The notes under the pieces are model-generated. The model was not told where the DNA came from, made no database searches, and saw only the letters and a program-made list of their open reading frames with translations. Positions 43,103 through 51,550 of a DNA stretch of 64,000 nucleotides are shown piece by piece; position 1 is the first letter of the stretch, and each line of letters opens with the position of its first letter. Location of the stretch: positions 3,348,001 through 3,412,000 of the forward strand of contig NZ_VFPH01000001.1 of NCBI RefSeq assembly GCF_006717045.1, given 5' to 3'. A program made the translations under genes and the position numbers. Source of the stretch: Pseudonocardia cypriaca (GTDB lineage: Bacteria; Actinomycetota; Actinomycetes; Mycobacteriales; Pseudonocardiaceae).

Positions 43103-44262
43103 GCCGTCAGGGAAGCGATGCCGGCGCGTACCTCACGGGCGAAGATCTCGGGCTGTTCGAAGGCCGCGAAGTGCCCGCCGCGCTCGGCGGCGCGGTAGTA
43201 GCGCAGGTCGCTGAACCGCGTCCCCAGCCAACGCTCGCTGAACGCGAAGATCTCTTCGGGGAACTGCGTGTACGCGGTGGGGATCCGCACCGGATGTTCC
43301 GGCTCGGTGCTGAGGTACCGGGCGTTCTCCCAGTACATCCGGGCCGATGATGCTGCGCTGTTGGTCAGCCAGTAGATCATGACGTTGTCCAGCAGGTCGT
43401 CCCGCGACACCGCGTTCTCCGGGTGACCGTCGCAGTCGGTCCAGGCGTAGAACTTCTCCACGATCCAGGCGAGCTGGCCGGCCGGGGAGTCGGCGAGCGG
43501 GTACCCGATCGTCTGCGGGCGGGTGGACTGCTGGGCCCCGTAGCCGTTCTCCTCGGCGAAGAACCGGTTCGTCCTGGCCAGCATCTCCCGCTCCTGCTCG
43601 GTCGGCTCGCCCAGTTGGAGGAGCGCCTCCGGTGAGGCGAGCGCGACGTTGAGGTGCACCCCCAACAGGCCCTCGAAGGCGCCGGCGGCCATTGCGGTGG
43701 TCACCGCCGAGCCCCAGTCACCGCCTTGTGCGTAGTAGCGCGGGTATCCGAGGTGACCCATCAGCTCGTGCCAGGCGCCGGCGATCCGCTCGATCCCGAT
43801 ACCGGGCCGGGACGGCTTGTCGCTGAAGCCGAAGCCGGGCAGCGCCGGGACCACGACGTGGAACGCGTCGGCCGCCGAGCCGCCGTGGCTCTCCGGGTCG
43901 GTCAGCGGCCCGATCACGTCCAGGAACTCCACGACCGAGCCCGGCCAGCCGTGCGTCATGATCAGCGGACGGGCCTGCTCGTGCGGGGAGCGGACGTGCA
44001 GGAAGTGGATGCCCAGGTCGCCGATCGTGGCGTGGAACTGGGGGAACGCGTTCAGCCGTGCGGCCAGCCGCTGCATGTCGTACTCGTTCGCCCAGTACTC
44101 GCACAGCTCCTGGGTGTAGCTCAGCGGGATGCCCTGCGACCAGTCGTCCACGGTCTCCGGCTCGGGCCAGCGGGTGCGGGCCAGCCGATCGCGCAGATCG
44201 GCGATCTCCGCGTCGGTGATCTCTGTCCGGAAGTCGCGTACCTGGACCGTTGCGGTTCTCAT
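43099..44262 (-). CDS. Epoxide hydrolase (microsomal EPHX1-like alpha/beta hydrolase)
   Basis: A 387-residue protein. The N-terminal EHN domain opens VQVRDFRTEITDAEIADLRD and RWPEPETVDDWSQGIPL. The hydrolase core has HGWPGS at 104-109 (oxyanion hole, H-G-x-P), GGDWGS with nucleophile Asp182, and ERGGHFAAFEQPE with the catalytic His and acidic residue near the C-terminus. These are the features of enzymes that open epoxides to diols. It shares a transcript with an MFS exporter. The upstream spacer carries inverted arms (44333-44344 and 44374-44384). Confidence 0.92.
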   Translation of the reverse strand: MRTATVQVRDFRTEITDAEIADLRDRLARTRWPEPETVDDWSQGIPLSYTQELCEYWANEYDMQRLAARLNAFPQFHATIGDLGIHFLHVRSPHEQARPLIMTHGWPGSVVEFLDVIGPLTDPESHGGSAADAFHVVVPALPGFGFSDKPSRPGIGIERIAGAWHELMGHLGYPRYYAQGGDWGSAVTTAMAAGAFEGLLGVHLNVALASPEALLQLGEPTEQEREMLARTNRFFAEENGYGAQQSTRPQTIGYPLADSPAGQLAWIVEKFYAWTDCDGHPENAVSRDDLLDNVMIYWLTNSAASSARMYWENARYLSTEPEHPVRIPTAYTQFPEEIFAFSERWLGTRFSDLRYYRAAERGGHFAAFEQPEIFAREVRAGIASLTA

Positions 44263-44332
44263 GCGGGGTGGCTGTCCTTCGTGGGGTGGGACGCGATCGC
44301 TGACGGCCGGAGCCGAAGATCATCGCTGTCGT

Positions 44333-44384
44333 GCATCTGCTTGCGTGACGCTAGCCCAGAGGGCTTTTATGATGCAAGCGATGC
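44333..44384. promoter_or_regulatory. Inverted repeat upstream of the epoxide hydrolase gene
   Basis: GCATCTGCTTGC (44333-44344) and GCAAGCGATGC (44374-44384) are inverted copies apart from one base. Between them is a short hairpin, AGCCC-AGA-GGGCT, followed by TTTT (44353-44368), and an AT-rich TTTTATGAT. The arms could be an operator for the divergent genes; no regulator is adjacent. The rest of 44263-44545 shows no gene. Confidence 0.4.
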
Positions 44385-44545
44385 GAAGGAGGCCGGGCCG
44401 ATCATCAGAAGTGGCCTGGCAGCAGCAGATCTGTCGCCCGCGCCCCACTTGCGCTGATCATGCTCGTCCGGGAACCGGATTGGACCCACAGCAAGCGCGT
44501 GGAATGGACTCTGTGGGAGGACCATTCGGGGCGCAGGCTGTGGCC

Positions 44546-45460
44546 ATGACGATCCGATCCGAGACCCGCGGCGGCGCCATCGCCATGGGCGCCGTGGCCA
44601 TGGCGAGCGTGGGTGGCAGCGTCGCCGTGTCCGGCGTGCTGGCCGACGCACCCCTGTTCACCGTGCAGGCGATCCGCTACGCCGCGGCCACGCTCCTGCT
44701 CCTCGCGCTGGCGCGCGCGGCCCGGGTGCCGCTGCGGCTGCCGCGGGGAACGGAGTGGCTGTGGCTGCTCGGGGTCGCCGCGCTCGGGCTCGTGCTGTTC
44801 AACGTCGCGCTGGTGCGCGGGTCCGAGCACGCCGAGCCGGCGGCGCTCGGGGTCGCGGTGGCGTGCGTGCCGGTGGTGCTCGCGCTCGTCGGCCCGCTGC
44901 TGGAGGGCGGGCGGCCGGCGCGGGGGGCCGTGCTCGCCGCGGTGGTCGTGACGGCGGGGGCTGCTCTGGTGCAGAGCGGCGGCCGCACCGACCTCGCCGG
45001 TCTCGGCTGGGCGGCGACGGTGCTGGCCTGCGAGGTCGGGTTCACCCTGCTCGCGGTGCCGGTGCTGCGCCGGCACGGACCGTGGGGCGTGTCCGTGCAC
45101 ACGTGCTGGATCGCCACCGCCCAGCTCACCGTCCTCGCCGCGGTGACCGAGGGTCCCACAGCGGCGATGACGCTGCGCGCCCCGCACCTCGTCGCGATCG
45201 CGTACCTGGCGGTCGTGCTCACCGCGATCGCGTTCGTCCTCTGGTACTCCGCGGTCGGCCGGCTCGGCACCGCGCTCGCAGGCCTGCTGACCGGCGTCGC
45301 ACCGGTCGCAGCGGCCACCGTCGGCGTGCTGCTCGGCGGCCCCGTTCCCGGACCGGGGGTGTGGGCCGGGACGGCGCTGGTCGTCACCGGGCTGGTGGTC
45401 GGGGTGCGGGGCCGGCCGAGCCGGACGAAGGAGACCGCCGTCGCAGGCGCTACACCGTGA
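44546..45460 (+). CDS. EamA/DMT family transporter
   Basis: A 304-residue protein with ten predicted helices in two repeats, for example GAVAMASVGGSVAVSGVLAD in helix 1 and AFVLWYSAVGRLGTALAGLL near the end, the common EamA closing motif (WY-x-A-x-x-x-x-x-x-A-x-x-x-x-x-P/A). It likely exports a small metabolite. The ATG at 44546 is preceded by no clear Shine-Dalgarno. The 3' end overlaps the convergent alpha-glucosidase gene by 11 bases. No regulator lies beside it, unlike the other EamA gene in the window. Confidence 0.87.
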   Translation: MTIRSETRGGAIAMGAVAMASVGGSVAVSGVLADAPLFTVQAIRYAAATLLLLALARAARVPLRLPRGTEWLWLLGVAALGLVLFNVALVRGSEHAEPAALGVAVACVPVVLALVGPLLEGGRPARGAVLAAVVVTAGAALVQSGGRTDLAGLGWAATVLACEVGFTLLAVPVLRRHGPWGVSVHTCWIATAQLTVLAAVTEGPTAAMTLRAPHLVAIAYLAVVLTAIAFVLWYSAVGRLGTALAGLLTGVAPVAAATVGVLLGGPVPGPGVWAGTALVVTGLVVGVRGRPSRTKETAVAGATP

Positions 45461-47093
45461 GCCAGGCCGCCGTGTCGGCGGGGAGCAGCTCGCCGTCGAG
45501 CGGACCGCTGGCCAGCAGCAGCCGGGAACCGTCCGGCAGCGGCACCGGTGCCTGCGACAGGTTGACGACGCAGGCGAACCCGTGGCCGCGGGAGAACGCC
45601 AGCACGTCCGGACCGGCCGGGAGCCAGGTGATCTCACCCCCGCCGAGGGCGGGGTGCTCGCGGCGCAGCCGTAGCGCGTTGCGGTAGAGGTTGAGCATCG
45701 AGCCCGGGTCACCCTCTTCCGCCTGGACCGTCACCGAGGCGAAGTCGGCGGGCTGGGGCAGCCACGGCGCGGCGCTCGCCCCGTCCGGGCTGAAGCCGAA
45801 CGGCGCCCTGCTGCCCGACCACGGCAGGGGCACCCGGCACCCGTCGCGACCCACCTCCGTGTGGCCCGACCGCTCCCACGTCGGGTCCTGCCGCACCTCG
45901 TCGGGCAGGTCCTCGACCTCCCACAGGCCGAGCTCGTCGCCCTGGTAGACGTACGCGCTCCCCGGCAGGGCGAGCATCAGCAGCGCGGCCGCCCGGGCCC
46001 GGCGCGTGCCGAGGTCCCGGTCGAGCGTGTCCACCGGCGGCAGGTGCGCGAGCGAGTAGGCACCCGGGGTGAGCGGGCGTCCCAGCCGCGACACGTGCCG
46101 CGCCACGTCGTGGTTGGACAGCACCCACGTGGCCGGCGCGCCCACCGCGGCGACGGTGGCGAGCGACTCGTCGATGACCTTCCGCAACGCGTCGGCGTCC
46201 CACGGCGCCCGCAGGTAGTCGAAGTTGAACGCCGTGTGCAGCTCGTCCGGGCGCAGGTAGAGCGCGAGCCGCTCGGGCGATGGCGACCACGCCTCGGCGA
46301 CGAACACCGGCGGCTCGGGGTAGGAGTCGGCGACGCGGCGCCACCCCCGGTAGATCTCGTGGACGCCGTCGCGGTCCCAGTGCGGGTGGTCCGGCCGGCT
46401 GGGGGGCAGCAGCAGCCCCTCCTCGTCGTGCGGTCCGAGGTCGGGCAGGTCGGGCTGCTTCACCAGGCCGTTGGCCACGTCGATGCGGAAGCCGTCCACC
46501 CCGCGGTCGAACCAGAACCGCAGTACGTCCTCGAACTCGGCCCGCACCTCCTCGTTGTCCCAGTTCAGGTCGGGCTGCGAGGAGTCGAACAGGTGCAGGT
46601 ACCACTCGCCGTCCGGCACCCGGGTCCAGGCGGGCCCGCCGAAGACGCTCTGCCAGTCGTTGGGCGGCTCGGCCCCGCCGGGACCGCTGCCCGGACGGAA
46701 CCAGTACCGCGCCCGCTCCCGCGAGCCCGGTGGGCTCGCGAGGGCCGCCTGGAACCAGGCGTGCCGGTCGGAGGTGTGGTTGGGGACGATGTCGAGGATC
46801 ACCCGCAGCCCGCGCGCGTGCGCCTCCTCGATCATCGCGGCGGCCTCGTCGGCGGTGCCGAACACCGGCTCGACGGCGCGGTAGTCGGCCACGTCGTACC
46901 CGCCGTCAGCCATCGGCGACGGGTACCACGGGTTGATCCACAGCGCGTCGACGCCGAGGTCACGCAGGTAGTCCAGCCGGGAGCGGATGCCGGCGATGTC
47001 GCCCACCCCGTCCCCGTTGGCGTCGGCGAAACTGCGGATGTAGACCTGGTAGACCACCGCGTCGCGCCACCAGCTCGCCCCGGCCGTACCCAT
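45450..47093 (-). CDS. Alpha-glucosidase / oligo-alpha-glucosidase (GH13)
   Basis: A 547-residue GH13 enzyme. WWRDAVVYQVYIRSFADANG is the typical opening of the alpha-glucosidase/oligo-1,6-glucosidase group. DIVPNHTS is region I. The catalytic triad is nucleophile Asp205 (GFRIDVANGL), acid/base Glu267 (VAEAWS) and Asp329 (SNHDVARH). A C-terminal beta domain of about 100 residues follows. There is no signal peptide, so it hydrolyses short maltooligosaccharides or sucrose-like sugars inside the cell. An inverted repeat at 47109-47129 lies in its upstream region. Confidence 0.93.
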   Translation of the reverse strand: MGTAGASWWRDAVVYQVYIRSFADANGDGVGDIAGIRSRLDYLRDLGVDALWINPWYPSPMADGGYDVADYRAVEPVFGTADEAAAMIEEAHARGLRVILDIVPNHTSDRHAWFQAALASPPGSRERARYWFRPGSGPGGAEPPNDWQSVFGGPAWTRVPDGEWYLHLFDSSQPDLNWDNEEVRAEFEDVLRFWFDRGVDGFRIDVANGLVKQPDLPDLGPHDEEGLLLPPSRPDHPHWDRDGVHEIYRGWRRVADSYPEPPVFVAEAWSPSPERLALYLRPDELHTAFNFDYLRAPWDADALRKVIDESLATVAAVGAPATWVLSNHDVARHVSRLGRPLTPGAYSLAHLPPVDTLDRDLGTRRARAAALLMLALPGSAYVYQGDELGLWEVEDLPDEVRQDPTWERSGHTEVGRDGCRVPLPWSGSRAPFGFSPDGASAAPWLPQPADFASVTVQAEEGDPGSMLNLYRNALRLRREHPALGGGEITWLPAGPDVLAFSRGHGFACVVNLSQAPVPLPDGSRLLLASGPLDGELLPADTAAWLTV

Positions 47094-47108
47094 GGAACTC
47101 CCTCCGAT

Positions 47109-47129
47109 CGGTTACCCCGAGCGTAACCG
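47109..47129. promoter_or_regulatory. Inverted repeat between the alpha-glucosidase and GCS2-like genes
   Basis: CGGTTAC (47109-47115) and GTAACCG (47123-47129) form perfect 7-base arms around a 7-base centre, 16 bases upstream of the alpha-glucosidase start. This is a candidate operator; the regulator is not known. Confidence 0.45.
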
Positions 47130-47210
47130 CGGCCCGGAACCCTGATCGACATGGACGCCGGACCCCCGCGGGCCGACGATGGGTCCGGGATCAACGACGG
47201 AGGGGCATCT

Positions 47211-48674
47211 GTGGGGCGCGACGTCGAGCACATGGTGTTCAGCAGGGAGGACCGGCGGAGGTTCCGGGACAAGACGCGGCGGTGCCTCGACGCGCTCGCC
47301 CAGATGCTGCGCGAGTCGCAGTTCGACTTCGACCGCCCGCTCACCGGGATGGAGATCGAGCTCAACCTCGTCGACCGGCGCGGCGAGCCCGCGAACAGGA
47401 ACGAGCAGGTGCTGGCGCTCGTCGCCGACCGCGCCTTCCAGACCGAGGTCGGCCAGTTCAACATCGAGATCAACGTCCCACCGCGCGAGATCGGCGGCAC
47501 CGGGCTCGTCTCGTTCGAGGAGACCGTGCGGGCGAGCCTGAACGCCGCCGACGAGCGCGCCCGCTCCGACGACGCGCGGCTCGTGATGATCGGGATACTG
47601 CCGACGCTCATGCCGCGCCACGTGAGCATCGACTCGATGAGCGGGAACCCGCGCTACGCCCTGCTGAACGACCAGATCTTCGCCGCACGGGGCGAGGACA
47701 TGGCGGTGTCGATCCAGGGCGTGGAGCAGCTGCGCACCTACACCGACTCGATCACCCCCGAGGCCGCGTGCACGAGCTTCCAGCTGCACCTGCAGGTCAG
47801 CCCCGCGGAGTTCGCGCAGTACTGGAACGCGGCGCAGGCGATCGCGGGCGTGCAGCTCGCGCTGGCCGCGAACTCGCCCTACCTGTTCGGCACCGAGCTG
47901 TGGCGCGAGACCCGCATCCCGCTGTTCGAGCAGGCCACCGACACGCGGCCCGAGGAGCTGAAGGAGCAGGGGGTCCGGCCGCGGGTGTGGTTCGGGGAAC
48001 GCTGGATCACGTCGGTGTTCGACCTGTTCGAGGAGAACACCCGCTACTTCCCCGCACTGCTGCCGATCTGCGAGGACACCGACCCGATCGAGCAGCTCGC
48101 GGACGGCGACGTACCGACGCTGGACGAGCTGTGCCTCCACAACGGCACGATCTACCGCTGGAACCGCCCGATCTACGCCGTCGTCGACGGCAGGCCGCAC
48201 CTGCGCGTGGAGAACCGGGTGCTGCCTGCAGGCCCGACCGTCGTGGACGCCATGGCCAACGCAGCGTTCTACTACGGCCTGGTGCGCACGCTCGCCGAGC
48301 ACGAGCGGCCGGTGTGGTCGCAGATGTCGTTCTCCGCGGCCGAGGAGAACTTCCACAGCGGCGCCCGCGACGGCCTCGACGCCTCGATCTACTGGCCCGG
48401 CCTCGGCCCGGTGCCGGCCGCCGAGCTCGTGCTGCGCAGGCTCCTGCCGCTCGCTTACGAGGGCCTGGACGCGTGGGGCGTCGACCCGGACGTGCGCGAC
48501 CGGCTGCTCGGGATCATCGAGGCCCGCTGCGTCGCCGGCACGAACGGCGCCTCGTGGCAGGTCGACACCGTGCGGGCGCTCGGTGGCGACCGGCTGGCGG
48601 CCCTGCACGAGATGCTGCGGCGCTACGTGGAGAACATGCACGCGAACGAGCCGGTGCACACGTGGGAGCGGTGA
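47211..48674 (+). CDS. GCS2-type carboxylate-amine ligase (glutamate--cysteine ligase family)
   Basis: About 487 residues. PLTGMEIELNLVDRRGEPAN and GQFNIEINVPPREIGG supply the acidic metal/ATP residues of the GCS2 fold, and RVENRVLPAGPTVVDAMANA holds the matching R-x-E-x-R segment. It resembles actinobacterial glutamate--cysteine ligase homologues and YbdK-like carboxylate-amine ligases, which join an amino acid carboxylate to an amine with ATP. Actinobacteria normally make mycothiol, so glutathione synthesis is not implied. I start at GTG 47211 with GGAGGGG upstream; the frame extends to 47151. It lies 2.9 kb from the ATP-grasp cluster. Confidence 0.85.
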   Translation: MGRDVEHMVFSREDRRRFRDKTRRCLDALAQMLRESQFDFDRPLTGMEIELNLVDRRGEPANRNEQVLALVADRAFQTEVGQFNIEINVPPREIGGTGLVSFEETVRASLNAADERARSDDARLVMIGILPTLMPRHVSIDSMSGNPRYALLNDQIFAARGEDMAVSIQGVEQLRTYTDSITPEAACTSFQLHLQVSPAEFAQYWNAAQAIAGVQLALAANSPYLFGTELWRETRIPLFEQATDTRPEELKEQGVRPRVWFGERWITSVFDLFEENTRYFPALLPICEDTDPIEQLADGDVPTLDELCLHNGTIYRWNRPIYAVVDGRPHLRVENRVLPAGPTVVDAMANAAFYYGLVRTLAEHERPVWSQMSFSAAEENFHSGARDGLDASIYWPGLGPVPAAELVLRRLLPLAYEGLDAWGVDPDVRDRLLGIIEARCVAGTNGASWQVDTVRALGGDRLAALHEMLRRYVENMHANEPVHTWER

Positions 48675-48708
48675 CCTCGCCGTTCCGGTCCGGAGCGACG
48701 GAGGCCGG

Positions 48709-49482
48709 ATGAGCGACCACGCCCACAGCGGGCTGCCCGGGTGGTCGCTCGCCTGGTCGGATGAGTTCGACGGCGCTGCGGGGTCGCCGCCGGATCCCGC
48801 CATCTGGCAGCCGGAGATCGGCGGGCACGGCTGGGGGAACGACGAGCTCCAGTACTACTCCGACAGCAGCGAGAACGCCGCGCTCGACGGCGCAGGCAAC
48901 CTCGCCGTCGTGGTCCGGCGCGTAGACCCGGAGCTACGTGGCCGCTTCGACGGCTGCGAGTACAGCTCCGCGCGGTTGGTCAGCAAGGACCGTGCGGCCT
49001 TCTCCTACGGTCTGGTGCAGGCGCGGATTCGGCTACCGCCGGGCCGGGGCATCTGGCCGGCGTTCTGGATGCTCGGCCGGAACATCGACGAGGTCGGATG
49101 GCCGCGCTGCGGCGAGATCGACGTAATGGAGAACTTCGGCAAGGACCCGACCGTGGTTCACGGGACGGTCCACGGTCCCGGCTACTCGGGGGCCGGCGGC
49201 ATCACCGCCTCATACCGCGCCGACGCGGGCCTCGCCGACGACTTCCACGTGTACGCCGTCCACTGGGAGCCGGACCGCATTCGCTGGTACCTGGATCACC
49301 GGCTCTACGCCACGGTCACGCCGGATGATCTGCACGGCCACCCGTGGGTCTTCGACCACGAGTTCTACTTCCTGCTGAACGTGGCCGTGGGTGGGACGTT
49401 CTCAACCGACCCCGACCCTTCGGCGGCGTTCCCGCAGGCGATGCTCGTCGACTACATCCGCGTCCACGAACGGTCGAGCTGA
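48709..49482 (+). CDS. Glycoside hydrolase family 16 (beta-glucanase-like)
   Basis: A 257-residue GH16 jelly-roll enzyme. GEIDVMEN carries nucleophile Glu136, Asp138 and acid/base Glu141 (E-x-D-x-x-E form). WSDEFDG at 16-22, GIWPAFWML and FYFLLNVAVGG are the usual surrounding strands. The E-I-D-x-x-E spelling is typical of the laminarinase (beta-1,3-glucanase) branch. No signal peptide is visible at the chosen ATG 48709, and the frame lacks an alternative hydrophobic leader, so the product is either cytoplasmic or exported by another route. That is odd for a polysaccharide hydrolase. Confidence 0.9.
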   Translation: MSDHAHSGLPGWSLAWSDEFDGAAGSPPDPAIWQPEIGGHGWGNDELQYYSDSSENAALDGAGNLAVVVRRVDPELRGRFDGCEYSSARLVSKDRAAFSYGLVQARIRLPPGRGIWPAFWMLGRNIDEVGWPRCGEIDVMENFGKDPTVVHGTVHGPGYSGAGGITASYRADAGLADDFHVYAVHWEPDRIRWYLDHRLYATVTPDDLHGHPWVFDHEFYFLLNVAVGGTFSTDPDPSAAFPQAMLVDYIRVHERSS

Positions 49483-49672
49483 CGGTCGCCACCGTCGTCG
49501 ATGTCACCCACGGAGGCGGGGCCTCCTGGCGGCGTCACCGTCATCCCTTGGCCCTCCTGCACTCGGCCGCCGATCAAGGGGAGAAGGTCGCTGGTCGATC
49601 TGGCAGCGACCATCAGCCCTTGATCAGCGCCATCCGGGCGGTCGCCAGTGCCTCGAGTTCGGAATTACTCGT

Positions 49673-50290
49673 CTAGGACGTGATGGCGGGTGCGTACTGC
49701 GGGCGCCCGCCGGGCCGGTAGACCTGGATCGCCACGCCGTTCGACGTGGTCCGGGAGTCGACCAGTTCGAGTGCCGTGTCCGGGCCGCTGTCGGGGAACA
49801 GCCGCATGCCCTGGCCGACGACCACGGGGTAGGTGATCAGGGTGATCTCGTCGACGAGCTGGTTGTCGAACAGCCAGCGGACCAGGCTGAGGCTGCCGTG
49901 CACCTGCAGCTCCCCTCCCGGCCGTGCCTTCAGCTCGCGGATTGCGGCCGCGAAGTCAACGGAGAGGACGGTCGTGTCCGCCCATCGCGGGTCGGTGAGC
50001 GTGTTCGACACGACGTACTTGGGCCGCGTGTTCAGGGCACGTCCGATGGGAGCGTTCACCATCTCCTCGACCGCGCCCCAGGATTCGGCGAAGATCTCGT
50101 AGGTCCGCCGTCCGAACAGGAACGCGTCGGCGCGCTGGTAGAGCCGGCCGAGGAACGCCGCGTTCTCGTCGTCGAACAGCGGCAAGGCCCATCCGCCGCG
50201 CTCGAACCCGCCGGTGGGGTCCTCGTCCGGCCCGCCGAGTCCCTGCATCACACCGTCGACGGAGACGTTCGTGATGGTCGTCAGTTTCAT
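49673..50290 (-). CDS. Dihydrofolate-reductase-fold protein (RibD C-terminal type)
   Basis: A 205-residue protein of the RibD_C/DfrA superfamily: MKLTTITNVSVDGVMQG at the start, FLFGRRTYEIFAESW (the F-G-R-x-T-Y segment), KYVVSNTLTDPRW, GELQVHGSLSLVRWLFDNQL (the G-S/G nucleotide loop) and YPVVVGQGMRLFP. Such stand-alone proteins are NADPH-dependent reductases of unknown substrate and should not be read as DHFR. The ATG at 50290 follows GAAGGGAA. The 190-base spacer before it (49483-49672) holds no gene; it contains a 15-base match to the B-arm end at 49520-49534. Confidence 0.88.
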   Translation of the reverse strand: MKLTTITNVSVDGVMQGLGGPDEDPTGGFERGGWALPLFDDENAAFLGRLYQRADAFLFGRRTYEIFAESWGAVEEMVNAPIGRALNTRPKYVVSNTLTDPRWADTTVLSVDFAAAIRELKARPGGELQVHGSLSLVRWLFDNQLVDEITLITYPVVVGQGMRLFPDSGPDTALELVDSRTTSNGVAIQVYRPGGRPQYAPAITS

Positions 50291-50407
50291 GGTCGCAGTT
50301 CCCTTCTCGAGGACGCCCCTCGTGGGCGGGCTCTCACCCCTGCTACGAAAACCTCCGCCCCGATCCGACATCGCCCGCCGGACTTTTCTCCGAGAAGTTC
50401 TGGTACG

Positions 50408-51550
50408 TCACTCGTAGACGAGCTTCTGCGGGCCCGGGTAGACCCACGACAGCGCGTCGCGGAGGCTGTCGCGCCAGTTCTCCCAGTTGTGGCCGTCGCG
50501 CGTCTCCACGAAGCGCACGGTCATGCCCGTCGACTCGAAGGTGTGCAGGACCGAGCGGTTGTAGGTGATCAGCGGCTCGTACACGCCGCAGCTGAGGAAC
50601 AGCCGGTCGGCCACGCGGCGGGGGCGTTGCCGGTAGCGGTTCACGAACCGCACCACCGGGTCGAAGACCGGGCCGCCGCCGTGGTCGGCGCCGCCGATGT
50701 CGGTGAAGACGAACGAGCCGGACATCAGGACGAGCGAGCCGTAGACGTCCGGCGCCCGGTAGGCCGTGGCCAGCGAGGCGACGGCTCCGAAGCTGGAGCC
50801 GAGCAGGCACCGGCCGGAGCGCTGCCCGACGAGCGGCAGCTCGGCCTCCAGCCGGGGTACCAGCTCGCGGGTGAGGAACCGCGCGTGCGCCGCCGAGTTC
50901 GCGTACTCGGCGAGGCGGTCGTGCGGGTTGACGAACGCGACCACGGTCTCGGCGACGTCGAGCCGGTGGATCAGGTTGTCCAGCACGGTCTTCGCCGCGG
51001 CGTACTGCAGGAAGTCGCCGCCGTCGTGCACGACCAGCAGCGGGTAGGCCGCGGTTGGCCGGAACCGCGCCGGCAGGTAGAGGGTGACCGAGCAGTCGCG
51101 GCGAAGCGCGCGGCTCTGCAGCACGAGCTCGGTCAGCTCGCCGGGTCGGGCGTCGGGGTCGGGCTCGGTCCAGTCGGGGGGGACGTAGCCGTGGGCGAAG
51201 CACACCGACGACGTGCCGACGGGGCTGTAGGACAGCTTCGGGTTGAGCGGGTCGTTGCCGCGCTCGAAGTGCTCGCCGCGCCGGACCTCGACCTGGTAGT
51301 TGATCCGCGATCCCGGCGGCAGCTCCAGCACGAGGTACCACAGGTCCGTGCCCCACAGCTTGCGCAGCGGCAGCCGTTCGGGCAGCCCCACGATCCGCTG
51401 CACGAGGAAGACCTCGTCGGCCTCGCCCCGCCAGAGGAACGTGCAGCGGTCGCCCTCGACGATCGGCGCCTCGTGCCGGGCGAGGAACCGGTCGATCGCG
51501 GCGGCGTCCGGCCTGCGCTCCTTGAGCCGGTTGATCGCGAGGCGGGTCAC
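50408..51550 (-). CDS. Enterochelin-esterase-like hydrolase (PF00756 type)
   Basis: A 380-residue protein. The N-terminal beta-sandwich (residues 1-130) with TFLWRGEADEVFLVQRIVG resembles the N-domain of Fes-type esterases. The alpha/beta hydrolase core has LLGSSFGAVAS with nucleophile Ser253 (G-x-S-x-G), a catalytic-acid candidate after LFLSCG, and His in ETRDGHNWENWRD. Substrates of this family are esters of peptides, siderophores or mycolates. It overlaps the S51-like gene by GTGA and belongs to the ATP-grasp cluster, so it probably cleaves an ester or amide made by these ligases. Confidence 0.85.
   Translation of the reverse strand: MTRLAINRLKERRPDAAAIDRFLARHEAPIVEGDRCTFLWRGEADEVFLVQRIVGLPERLPLRKLWGTDLWYLVLELPPGSRINYQVEVRRGEHFERGNDPLNPKLSYSPVGTSSVCFAHGYVPPDWTEPDPDARPGELTELVLQSRALRRDCSVTLYLPARFRPTAAYPLLVVHDGGDFLQYAAAKTVLDNLIHRLDVAETVVAFVNPHDRLAEYANSAAHARFLTRELVPRLEAELPLVGQRSGRCLLGSSFGAVASLATAYRAPDVYGSLVLMSGSFVFTDIGGADHGGGPVFDPVVRFVNRYRQRPRRVADRLFLSCGVYEPLITYNRSVLHTFESTGMTVRFVETRDGHNWENWRDSLRDALSWVYPGPQKLVYE

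Noticed and set aside
44353..44368. AGCCC-AGA-GGGCT hairpin followed by TTTT, like an intrinsic terminator
   Set aside because: No plus-strand gene ends upstream of it, so it cannot be assigned to a transcript; kept only as part of the inverted-repeat entry.
49520..49534. 15-base match to the end of repeat arm B (GGCCTCCTGGCGGCG)
   Set aside because: Too short in GC-rich DNA to count as a fourth copy; no second end or arm body nearby.
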